From NCBI GenBank assembly GCA_025174535.1, contig JALBUN010000001.1, forward strand, positions 310,001 to 374,000: a stretch of DNA of 64,000 nt, in the 5' to 3' direction. Position 1 is the stretch's first letter, and each line of letters begins with the position of its first letter. Below, piece by piece: positions 55,018-64,000 of the stretch. Under the pieces are notes generated by a model that saw only the letters and a list, made by a program, of their open reading frames with translations, did not search any database and was not told the DNA's origin. A program made the translations under genes and the position numbers. The stretch is from Cantharellus purpuraceus. Lineage: Eukaryota; Basidiomycota; Agaricomycetes; Cantharellales; Hydnaceae.

Positions 55018-55544
55018 TCAGCAGGTAAGGAGTTTAAGAAGTATGAAAGGAATTGTGAATCAGGTACGCTCTGCCCAGCTGCTGTGAGCTTCTGCCGGAC
55101 CTCTTCCATTTTAAGCTGGTGCGTCTGGATTGGCATCCCAGCCGTGTACTTTATGGTTGTTATCTGTGTGAACAGCACTGCATGGATGCCATCCATGCTC
55201 ACTCCATACGTGTCCTCCAAGGCTTTCCAGGCCTTCACCGGATCACAGTTACCCATTATGGGTTGCTTCCACTCGTCTTCAATGCGCAGGGCAATTTCCA
55301 TATATGCCCTTCCAGCGTGGAGGTCCCATGCAGCCATGGCTGCCATCTCAGCTGCTTTTGGTGCCATCGCATCCATTGGCTCTGGCCTGGGAACTGTACC
55401 TTGAACCATCACCATTTGGTTCAGCCCATACAGCACTGTCTCCATATTGTTCTTCCATGAATAGAAGTTCGTTGAGTTGAGTTTTGGGAACGTCAAGAAC
55501 TCATTCCCAGTAGTTGTGATATAGTCGAGTTGCATAGTGGTCAT
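55018..55544 (-). pseudogene. Copia gag, N-terminal fragment
   Basis: ATG 55544. MTTMQLDYITTTGNEFLTFP and KLNSTNFYSWKNNMETVLYG are the N-terminal gag domain of copia elements (UBN2/DUF4219-like). CDPVKAWKALEDTYGVSMDG and FLSYFLNSLPAEL follow. The ORF appears to run on to 54846, but residues after LPAEL come from the inserted LTR and its minisatellite (repeated GLEV). Confidence 0.88.
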
Positions 55545-55593
55545 TATGGGTAAATAATTCTGTTGGAATTATGCGGCAATGGGGCCCATAACC

Positions 55594-55734
55594 TGTTGAG
55601 CAACTTATTGTAGTGGTAGTCGGAGTGAAAACTGTATATTTCATATTTGTACACGGCCCTTGGGCAACTATACATGACCTGACTAATACTAAGCGTGCAC
55701 TATGTATGGCAGAGAGCGTACTAGCGCTTCTACA
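55594..55734 (-). repeat. Copia 5' LTR (141 bp)
   Basis: Right LTR, the 5' LTR for minus-strand transcription; 137 of 141 positions equal the left LTR. It is followed by the target-site copy ggaat. Confidence 0.93.
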
Positions 55735-56000
55735 GGAATCCGCGTGGACACCGGATTATATCGGTAATTCTCAAATTCTCAACCCCGGTGCACCCTGGGA
55801 TACGCATCTACCACGACTCGCCTTTGTCAATTCATACGCGTTCGGTCGCATCGTCGAATGCGTCCTACCCTGCCAGTGGAAAGGCTTCCGATGTTCACGC
55901 TCACAGAACCATGCTCCTGCTAGACAACGTAATGACCATGTAGTCATGGACGGCGTGGTTCCCTGCTTCATGCAGTCCTGACCCGGAGCTTGATCAGGAG
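55735..56000. pseudogene. GMC 3' fragment (right side) joined to SSP upstream segment
   Basis: 55735-55800 matches 59841-59905 of the GMC gene (ggaatccgcgtg.acaccg, ctcaaattctcaacccc.gtgcaccctg), continuing the fragment cut at 49947. From about 55810 the sequence switches abruptly to a copy of the SSP upstream region (as 48556-48760 and 58455-58650). This is a rearrangement breakpoint. Confidence 0.65.
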
Positions 56001-56454
56001 CTCCATACTCTCTTGGCGGAGATTCGCCTAAGTCGAAACTGCGTCTCATAGGCTGAAGCTTCCTTTGTCTCCCGAGGTTAGACAATAGGACGTCATGTAT
56101 ACTTGAAATCATATAGACACGTTGAGAGACATTGCTTAGCAAAGTTTATATCAGCTTATGCCGCCAGGTGCCATAAACTCGTCGGCTCTAATTCCCCCGA
56201 CGGTTTCTTGAGTAAACGAGAGCAATCGATGCTGCGACCAAACGGACAATTTTTCTCGAATATACCCGTTAATATGTTTAGAATAAAACCTAGTCTGTGT
56301 GTTATTGGAAGCAGTACAGGTGCGAGTTAAACAATCATCAATTCTAATGCCCCCGACAGTAATTGAGGGATGTTGGACGAATCATCGATACTGTGACCAA
56401 ACGGACAATGTTCCTGGAACCTACTTATTGATACACCACTGGCCAAACCTACGA
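56001..56454. other. Intergenic, nothing recognised
   Basis: Contains two similar short stretches (gacggtttcttgag..cgagagcaatcgatgctgcgacca near 56200 and gacagtaattgagggatgttggacgaatcatcgatactgtgacca near 56355), suggesting a local duplication. No gene. Confidence 0.35.
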
Positions 56455-56734
56455 CAAGTGATGACTCATGTCATGTCCGAATCGTGTTGATTCACACAAC
56501 AAAATCGCCTTGCTCGTCAAAAGATCGTCGGGAGCACCTGAAATCCAGTGACGCTTTTACTGGATGCTGTGATTGGCCCATCGATATTTTGGCGGGATGC
56601 ACCACAGGTTTCAATGGCTTTCCGCTCTCCTATGCAATGAATTATCGGAATTGCTTTCAAAGAAAATTGTTTGTTACAGCAGCCAACCGAGCCAGTAACT
56701 CGTGTTCTACTTCATGCGTATAGAACTTCTGGTC

Positions 56735-57086
56735 TTAGCCGCCATCGCACTTGCCACCGCTGATGTTGATGCACTGACCTGATGATGAAGGAAAAACGGT
56801 TGTCAGTGGTATCTTCCCAAGAACTACTTTCGAGAGAACTAACCATTGACGCAAGTGTTCTGGTCAATGCACTGCCCAACTTCTCCTTCCCCAGGCTGTT
56901 TAATGTATCAATTGAGCCACTGGCATGCTGGTCGACAAGGCATCAAGCACATACCAGGAACACGCAGCACACCTGGCTTCCAGGGCAGCCAGCATCACCC
57001 TGTTGAAGGCAACCTTGGCCAGCAACAAAGGCGGCACTTATGAGGGCAAATAGTAAAGATTTGTAGAGCATTATGATTTCTGTCAT
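56735..57086 (-). CDS. Small secreted eight-cysteine protein, copy SSP-b2 (intact)
   Basis: Three exons on minus, ATG 57086, stop 56735-56737. Exon 1 encodes the signal peptide and GDAGCPGSQVCC-type core up to the GTATGTG donor; exon 2 has LCIDQNTCVN; exon 3 after ttcatcatcag has QCINISGGKCDGG. The third exon and the end of the second intron differ from SSP-b1 (47.2 kb), while the first two exons are nearly identical. All splice sites are canonical, with eight Cys. Confidence 0.75.
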
Positions 57087-58825
57087 GGTGAGAGGATGTG
57101 ACGATCAGTATGGAACTCTGGCTTTCGTTGACTGCAACTCACGAACAAGTCGAATGCAGAATTCTGAGGGAGCTCCATCCAAATGGGCACTGTATTTATA
57201 TGATTTTGACACTCTTCTTCGCAACGTCGTCCGTATATGCCACTGAAGGGGTGCTTTCTCACATCCGAAAGACTTCGGGTTGAATGGGGTTCAGCACACT
57301 TGCAAGCGTCATAGGGTCTCAGGGATGGTGTATTTCAATTTAATCTACCAAAGGATGCGCTGACAGGGGTCAAATCTCGACGAGTGCCGACTCATACCTT
57401 CAACCTATTAACCTTTAGCAATCAGGTGACAAAATTCCGTGAACACTTCGTTGCCGGCTATCCACACCATTACACCGGACTTCGCAGACTGCTAAGGGTT
57501 ATTATGGTCTTGATTAGTGTACAGGGTACCAATTGGATGTGGGCACACCGTGTCAGAAAGAGGGTCTTGAGACGGCACTGTAACAGGGACAATACATCTG
57601 AGACGACAAAAATATGTCGACTCCGGTCGGAGTACACAGTTACGATTTTTCGATTGCCAATGCTTCCAAAGATACGTACACTGTTCACACCGTCACGCGT
57701 CAATCAGAAGACCCATCATACATCATGACCAAAGTCAAATTCAAAGCTATATGCTTATGAACAGAGTTGGATTTCAAGGACGTTGATGCCGGTGAGTCCT
57801 GGATCCGACCAGAAAGCGATAGTTCCGTGTAATGTGGACCGTAGAAGCAGGGCTTCAGAGCGCCATGAAGGTCAGTTGTAGCGGACTAAATGCAGGACTT
57901 GAATATACTCAGACCTTCAGGCAATAGGTCGGTCCGAGCGAGCACGTGTTTAGTCCCAAGAATGCTGCTTTACATGTGGACGGTACTACTTTATACTAAT
58001 TACCCTTGTCTCAGTCCAATCCAGTGGACTGCCATCCTGTATTGCTTGGGTACGAAGTTCGAAAGAAGTCCGATGGAGTCGGGCTCCTTTCATCAGGTTA
58101 CGTACAAGTGTTTACATTAGGCTGATGGCTCGGTCGACCTCTGTATTCGAAATCTGCACTGCCAGCCGATTTTCTGCGATGCATTAATCCACGTAAGTTA
58201 CGTCGTTGCGAAATTGGTATGTTCCTGCTCACGTGAATCTGCTCGTGAAAGTCAACACGGTCACCAGGTATATGGCTCGAGTAGCCCCTACGGTGGTACT
58301 ATGCCCTGATTACAGCAACTCAACTCCAATTGTTCAATGTCGGCAGTGACAATGGACGGCACCTGATGGTGAGTCCAAGCAATATCCCTTTGGTCCATTC
58401 CAGTGTCATTGGCTTAGAATCACTTAACATGTCCTCGTGCACTGATGTCTGTTAGTAGACTCGCCTTTGTCAATTCATACGCGTTCGGTGACACAGTCGA
58501 ATGCGTCCTACCCTGCCAGTGGACCTCCGAAAGGCTTCCGATGTTGTTCACGTTCATAGAATTATGCTCCTGCTAGATAACGTAATGACCATGTAGTTAT
58601 GGGCAGCGTGGTTCCCTGCTTCACGCAGTCCTGACCCAGAGCCTGACCCATTGTAGTGTGGCCGTGATGGAAAGTAGAGACTTCAAGTGCATAAAGAGGA
58701 TAAACTTGGCCTCTGACCTCTAACATACCACAACGTTATCCACTTGAAGCATTTGCGAGTCCTATTCAATGAAAATGTAGAAAATTTCACTCCCTCTGAC
58801 AATCACACTTCCCATAGAAGAAATC
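57087..58825. other. Shared non-coding spacer, right unit
   Basis: Counterpart of 47559-48933 with an extra few hundred bases (about 57700-58130) that have no match in the left unit. Short frames only. Confidence 0.45.
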
Positions 58826-59163
58826 ATGATATTCAGCAAGTCTTTGCTATTTGCGCTCATGAGCGCCGCCTTTGTTGCTGGCCAAAGTTGTCTCGTACAA
58901 GGAGATGCAGGATGTCCTGGAAGCCAAGTATGCTGCACTATTTTAGGGATATGCATCCTCGCATCACTCTCCCTTGTGTTATTAGTACTTGCTTACCCCA
59001 CTATGTCAGACTTCCAACACGGGAACTGGAGTATGCATCGATCAAAGTGCTTGTGTAAATGGTCAGTTTTCTCGGCTGCTCATTGGGACAGTCGTTAACT
59101 GTGAACACTATTTTGCATCACGCAGGCCAATGCATGCAAGGAGGAATGTGCGACGGTGGCTAA
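58826..59163 (+). pseudogene. Small secreted eight-cysteine protein, copy SSP-c2 (splice donor lost)
   Basis: ATG 58826 opens an intact signal peptide (MIFSKSLLFALMSAAFVAGQ) and GDAGCPGSQVCC. At the end of exon 1, SSP-c1 has ttagag|gtatgc; here it is ttagggatatgc, so the GT donor is AT. Reading on gives an intron-encoded hydrophobic tail (ICILASLSLVLLVLA) and only part of the Cys pattern. Later exons (CIDQSACVNG, then CMQGG ending CDGG) and their splice sites remain. Called a pseudogene unless an alternative donor is used. Confidence 0.65.
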
Positions 59164-59680
59164 GTACAGCTCTGTATTTAAAGACAGCTGAAGTGGCACA
59201 ACATGGGCACGAGCTTATACAGTCAACGGGGGACAATATAAATTGAATACAGTTGCCTTTGATCCCCCACATGGTCGATTTTACTGAGAGAGGGTCCCTC
59301 AAGTCAAGGAAGGAAAACTATATTTTTGAGTTCCCTCCCCTGAGAACCTCATCAATCAGAACTCGAAGTAACTCTAACTTTTCCGGTCGACACCAATGTG
59401 TAGCTGCACACTCTTCCTTGCCGAAGGTTTAACAGGTCTCGCATATACATGAAGGCCGTAAACCGTGATACAATCCATTCGGCGGCGATACTCGTCATAT
59501 GAAGGATAACAGTATGAGAGCCAGTATCCATTCAGACGTTATAAATGTGGATTATTTAGAAGATAACGAGAACCGTTGTTTCGTCACAAATAGACAATGT
59601 GGCGCTTTAAAGCTTAATTAAAACTGGTGGTAACTGGGACGCCTTTCAATTAGCTAAGATCACAAGAACTACCTTCACGC
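59164..59680. other. Intergenic, conserved in both duplication units
   Basis: About 500 bp almost identical to 49264-49740 (for example ctgagagagggtccctcaag and ctaacttttccggtcgacac). It has no open frame and is probably the joint 3' flank of SSP-c and the GMC gene. Confidence 0.5.
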
Positions 59681-62336
59681 TCAGACTTTGAGCGACTTCT
59701 TGATAATATCCGAGGCCTTCTCCCCTACGGCAATCGAAGGCGCAGCCTGTCCCAACCCCAAGGTCCATAAGCTTCCGATGTATCATAACGCGAGCAAAGA
59801 AGCCACAAAAGACGAAAAGCTGACGCACCGTATGACCGGCAGGAATCCGCGTGAACACCGACGCATCGGCAATCCTCAGATTCTCAATCCCGTGCACCCT
59901 GAGGTACGCGTCAACCACGCCACCGTCCTCGATCCTTGCCATGCGACACGACACGGTGGGGTGGCACAGCGTCTCGGGACGCTTGCGCACCTCGCTCTCC
60001 AGCTCGGCGTCGCTGAGGCGGTCCAGATTGTGATCCAGCAGCGGGTCATCGTCGTGCTGAATCACCGAGGCGAAGGGCTCGGTCTTGATGAGGCGCAACG
60101 CGAACTTGAGACCGCGGACAAGGACGGCAACGTCGTTCTGAGTGCTTAGGTATCTGCCAAATTTGACCATGTATGAGCTACTTCATCAGCGGTATGGGTA
60201 TTGTTACAGTGCGCGAACCTTGGGTCAATGATAGGAGGATCAAAGGGATCATTGGATTTCAGGGTTACAGTTCCTGCGCTTTGTGGCCTTGGACAATACT
60301 TTAGCATTCTGGGCGATAAACAAACCAGGATATACCTTAATAGGACCGTTCCCATGGACATCAGCTCACCCGAGGGGATTTTACGGTCAGCAATTTGGTA
60401 TGCGAGGGGCAGCATAATGTGCTCAAGATCCGGTGCATTTGGGGCCGACGACTCATCCTTGATCTGGTACGAGTCTGGGGACACCAGATGCGTATCATCA
60501 GATCGTGTAAACGCCACCACTTCCGAAAGCTATTCCCACAAGGACATGTCAGGACAGTAGGGACTCGCTAGAAGACACGTATGGGATCTGACATTACTCG
60601 TAAACGGACCGGAACCGAAAAGTTTCCATCTACCGAGAGCTACGAGCGCTCTCAGAGGATTGAGCCCATTCTGAGAGAGTGCAAACTGGAGCGAATAGCC
60701 AGGTTTCACCCGGAAACGGGTGTTGATGACGACATGGTCCTGGAGATTTTGTCCCACGCCTGGAAGGTCATGGACAACGGGTATCCCTTTCTCAGCGAGA
60801 TGCTCTTTGGGGCCTACACCTGAGAGCAGGAGGATATGGGGAGAGTGTATGGCTCCAGCACTATGTTGTCAAGAAGATCAGTTATTGTATAAAAGCACGA
60901 CAAAACGTTTCGTACGCGAGTATGACTTGCTGTTTTGCGTGCACACGATACCGAGGGCCACCCTTCTCCCGTGCAAACTCGACGCCTACAGCCCTCTTCG
61001 AGCCTCCCGTGGTCTCGAATAGTATCCGGGTGACTTGCGCGTGTACGGCAACCTTGAGATTCGGTCGCTTCAGAACCTCCGGAGTGAGATATGCGGTTTC
61101 AGTGGTAACCCGTTTTCCCGATGAATCTATGTATGTCACTGGATAATAAGGGAGGGGCAGAAAATAATTCAATTGGAATGTGTGTGGAAATCGCATCTAG
61201 ATTGTAGTCTCACTGGTCTATGAATCAATGAGCCAAATATAAGCAGGCACAGAAGTGAAGGAGACAAACTTTTGTGACACCAAGAGTCCCGGCCTTGACA
61301 TTGTTAATGTCGGGACTAAAGGGAACACCCAACGCGAGGCACGATTCCATCCATTTGGTGCTTGCGGTATGTAAATACCCAAAGTAGCCCACCTTTACAG
61401 GACCACTTGCCCCCTTGCCGTAGAATGTGACTGAGTAAAAGGAAGGGCGATGGGAAGCAATACCATACATACCCTCATAGAAGAGTCAACTTTGGGATAT
61501 TTTGGGCTGGGTATAAACTTTTCGAATTTATGGAAGAAACTGGAGAAATGGCGTCACTCTGTGTTCGGATGGACCATTTAAAAACGCACGGCGAAAATTT
61601 TTCCGAAGACCATTGCTCAGCGCCTTCGAGGCCGGTCTGCGCCCATTCGTCATAATCACTGGGTGCGCCTGCGTGGAACCTGCGAAGAAAGAGACAGAGT
61701 CTAAGGAGAGACTACAACAGTGGAAGTGCGCCGCACAGCATGGCATTCGAAGCGGAACCTAGCGGGTAATTAGACTCATGAGGGATTTATTAAAGCTGAA
61801 TAACAACGTACATCCACCCAGCATTTTTCCTGCCCGTTGGGAAGTCGTTTGGAATTCGTCTAAAGGCTTTAGAACGTGCGAGCGTGCGTACCTCTTGGCC
61901 AGGACTTCTTCAAATTGTCTGCGTAAACTTGCGGTTCGGTCACAAGTGCGTAATCCTTGTCGGACCCCAGCAGTTGACCATAGCCTGCTGGCATCTGACT
62001 GATCAAAACATTGCGAGAACTAAACACAGTCCACATTAGCGGGCGTTTACATATGGTATTCGTGGTACGTCTCCCATACCTGTCGCCCGCCTCCAGTACC
62101 AACACGCGCACCCTCGGATCCTCAGAGAGACGGGCGGCGAGCACACATCCGGCGGTTCCACCGCCTATGATCACAATGTCGTACTCAGTCTCATCCTTTT
62201 CACTCGCTACGACCTGTGACCCGTCAATCAAAGAACCCTTGTCTTGACGGAAGGCTATGCGACCCAACGCGATTACAGCAGAGGCCGCGAAAAGACCTTT
62301 GGAGATAACTTTGGCGGACAGCGAAGATGTTGACAT
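59681..62336 (-). CDS. GMC oxidoreductase (FAD-dependent; choline/alcohol dehydrogenase-like)
   Basis: A multi-exon minus gene, ATG 62336 ([14 protein letters not shown]; an upstream in-frame ATG is at 62360), stop 59681-59683. It has an N-terminal hydrophobic segment ([15 protein letters not shown]), then the FAD dinucleotide-binding motif [20 protein letters not shown] and VLVLEAGD. A micro-exon of about 19 nt encodes GKMLGG. Then come [70 protein letters not shown] and [12 protein letters not shown]. The catalytic region has [10 protein letters not shown] and [25 protein letters not shown], with a last exon [20 protein letters not shown]. It would oxidise an alcohol with transfer to O2 or another acceptor; the substrate is unknown. 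The N-terminal segment suggests membrane or mitochondrial targeting. It appears intact; the exact ends of the middle exons were not all resolved. Confidence 0.87.
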
Positions 62337-62360
62337 GGTAGAGGCAAGGTTATGTAGCAA

Positions 62361-63146
62361 TGTCGACTAGGTCCTTTATAAGTGTGGACCGACAATAGCC
62401 AGGGTCCTCGGGGACTACTGTGCCCGCAAATTGAACTTCGCCTGGGCACCTAGTTAGCCAATTTGCTACGCTTGGTGCACTCGCTGCGCTCGCGTGCTTA
62501 AAGCCACGTCTCTACCTGTCTTGTCTTGCTGCAATGTGCGCGGCGGCGACTCTAGGCAAGTCACTTGACTTGGTTTCGCTGAGACATCCGTTAGCAGTTA
62601 CAAGTGGAAGGTGCCGATGGAAGAAGCCCGACCCGAAAGAGGCTGAAGCTTTGAGAGCACACTATTATGAAAGGGGGGATGGCCGACTGCAGCGGCGGTT
62701 ACCAAAGCTTTAATAAATATTTTGTAATGTATGGTTTGTCATTACACGAACTCATTTCACGGCAACGCATGACCGCAAAGCAAGAGAAGGTCTTTAAATT
62801 CATGGTTGTGGGTAGCTATGTATCTTCATTGCACCCTGAATTACACAATCTCAGGAGCAAAGCACACTTTGCAAACTGCTGAAAAAAATGGACTCATATA
62901 TGAAACCAAAGCTAAAGCTTTGATCAGCAAGAAAATCCCAGGTGCTGGGAAACAACACTGCAGGAACTCTCAAAAACAGTGCTTTTTGCCCTTGTAAATT
63001 CAGTACAAAAAGCACTCAATTCTGGAAAACTGAAATTCAGTACCATCATCGGATTGCGACCCACTGCATCATGGACTTACAGCGGTAAGGACAGCGCTTG
63101 TTTGAAGCGTGAGCGAAGCCTCAAACTTGCGAACGCAGTATCTCAT
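62361..63146. other. Unassigned, transposon-like
   Basis: AT-rich sequence with short frames (for example LQTAEKNGLIYETKAKALIS near 62880-62930) that look like a decayed mobile element, but no family motif is certain. The GMC promoter lies at the left end. Confidence 0.35.
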
Positions 63147-63358
63147 TGTAACGGCCGCGCCAGAGCCACATGACATTAGTTAGCCAGTTTCTAGAAGCCA
63201 CGTGTCATCAGCAGATTACTAGAAGTTTTGACGTGTACTTATAAACCAGGGCTGCAAGTCCCATTTTCCCTGCTCAATCAACACCAGTAATAGACCCTAC
63301 TGTTCACTTGTTTTATTAGTCCTTCTGCTCTCATTCTGATTCCACCAGGTCCATTACA
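63147..63358 (+). repeat. LTR-like repeat (212 bp)
   Basis: Starts TGTAACGGCC and ends GTCCATTACA, giving TGTAA/TTACA termini. It contains a TATA-like acttataaacc near 63239. The flanking 5-mers (ctcat, gtttg) differ, so it is not a solo LTR with an intact duplication. It may be the 5' LTR of an element disrupted just downstream. Confidence 0.55.
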
Positions 63359-63385
63359 GTTTGATTGAGCCACCCATCTGTCATA

Positions 63386-63416
63386 CTGTTATGCACTAGG
63401 TCTGATTGGGGGTCAG
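63386..63416 (+). repeat. Short fragment of the 54448-55012 LTR family
   Basis: ctgttatgcactaggtctga followed by ttggggg matches the minus-strand start of the solo LTR in copia gag (TGTTACGCACTAGGTCCGATTGGGGG) with two substitutions. It is cut off by the next repeat at 63417. Confidence 0.6.
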
Positions 63417-64000
63417 TGTTGGGGTATATGCAGTTCTAAACTACTTCAAATAAGGACTATTATTTAGTAGTTCAAAGGTATTTCAAATGTTCTATTGAAT
63501 GTACTTATATTTCGCTTTTTTGTGTATTTGAGCCCACAAGTGTACACAAGGGGTCGGTTGCTGATATAATCTGTCATTCAACTCCGACGAGCACTCGCGC
63601 GCGAGCGAACGACGCGCGCATTACATAATCATCGGAGTTCGCGCACTTCAGCCAAAAGCGGCCACAGAAGGTTCTGACACCTTCCTGGACCTTCCACAAG
63701 GTTCCCCGGCCTTCTCTTTCCTTCCAGGGGCTTCCCTAAGTGCCAGGAATGTTCTCTGATTAGTTACATAAGCTAGATAGTCCATGTATATAAAAAGGGC
63801 TGCAACAGCAGTGCAATAAATAAGACCTTTTTACCACACACATACAGCAGTGTCTACTCAAGCATTGAGTAATCATCACATAAGCATCACGCTTATATCA
63901 GCTACTCTTAGTGTATATTAACTTTGATTGACTCTTGGAGAAGCCAGAAGTTATTATATTACAAGTGCAGCAGGCTCTAATATTAATCAAACTTGGAGAA
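63417..64000 (+). repeat. LTR-like sequence running off the window
   Basis: Starts TGTTGGGGTATATGCAG. It carries runs of ccttcc/ttcca motifs, a TATA box (gtatataaaaagg, about 63785) and aataaataag, the usual layout of an LTR promoter and poly(A) signal. Its 3' end is not visible. Confidence 0.55.

Larger units (their letters stand above)
49953..55734 (-). mobile_element. Ty1/copia LTR retrotransposon, complete but inactive, TSD ggaat
   Basis: Two 141-bp LTRs (49953-50093 and 55594-55734, TGTTGAGC...TTCTACA) enclose a minus-strand gag-pol. Both flanks carry the 5-bp direct repeat ggaat (49948-49952 and 55735-55739). The purine-rich tract aaagagcgagagggag (minus strand) borders the left LTR. 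The LTRs differ at 4 positions, all transitions. Two solo LTRs sit inside gag (54448-55012 and 53550-54293). pol has two in-frame TGA codons and a frameshift, so the element cannot move by itself. It inserted into the GMC oxidoreductase fragment. Confidence 0.95.
56455..59845. repeat. Segmental duplication, right unit
   Basis: Collinear with 46945-49947 (see that entry). This unit continues uninterrupted into the complete GMC oxidoreductase gene, so it looks like the source arrangement, with the left unit a truncated copy. Confidence 0.85.

Noticed and set aside
1..64000. tRNA or rRNA genes
   Set aside because: I saw no cloverleaf-compatible A/B box pair or rRNA core sequence, but a tRNAscan or Rfam search would be needed to exclude them.

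Overview
The window is nuclear DNA of a filamentous basidiomycete, most likely an Agaricomycete. The evidence is many 48-60 nt GT-AG introns, several DUF6535-type membrane proteins (a family known almost only from Agaricomycetes), F-box, BTB and GMC-oxidoreductase genes, and dense, nested LTR retrotransposons. I could not identify the species.

Layout. 1-10.8 kb is a retrotransposon graveyard. It holds the 3' end of a chromodomain Ty3/gypsy element with its LTR (1-1965), a decayed second gypsy element broken by two inverted 563-bp MITE-like copies (1966-8644), a solo LTR with target-site duplication (8645-9006), and a minus-strand gypsy remnant with a perfect 17-copy 15-bp minisatellite (9.1-10.8 kb). 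11-20 kb is a gene island: an F-box protein (-), mitochondrial ribosomal protein mL40 (+), two tandem BTB genes (+, the second frameshifted) and an ATP-dependent DNA ligase with a SWIM zinc finger (-). 20.2-27.4 kb is one very intron-rich gene (+). It has an N-terminal DUF6535 membrane domain followed by about 27 HEAT-like repeats, each on its own exon, mostly exactly 117 nt and all in phase 1. 27.7-29.1 kb holds two pseudogenes, a glutamine-synthetase fragment and a DUF6535 fragment. 30-40 kb is housekeeping: a Ser-rich nuclear-type protein, an Hst4-like sirtuin, an IWR1-like gene plus a partial IWR1 duplicate, and a PA28/PSME3-like proteasome activator.

41-62 kb is a rearranged accessory region. 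A roughly 3-kb segment was duplicated (about 46.95-49.95 kb and 56.45-59.85 kb). Each copy carries two divergently transcribed genes for small secreted eight-cysteine proteins, plus the 3' end of a GMC oxidoreductase gene. A third intact small-secreted-protein gene sits at 41.3 kb. Between the segments lies a 5.8-kb Ty1/copia element (49953-55734, TSD ggaat) inserted into the GMC fragment. That element contains two further solo LTRs, each with its own 5-bp TSD. A DUF6535 gene (43.3-46.4 kb, -) with an in-frame stop and the full GMC oxidoreductase gene (59.7-62.3 kb, -) flank this block. The right edge (63.1-64 kb) is LTR material again.

The most unusual items are the modular HEAT-exon array, the secreted-protein duplication in which the two plus-strand copies are broken in different ways, and a gypsy remnant whose coding sequence is packed with short-loop inverted repeats. 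All splice sites were assigned by eye.
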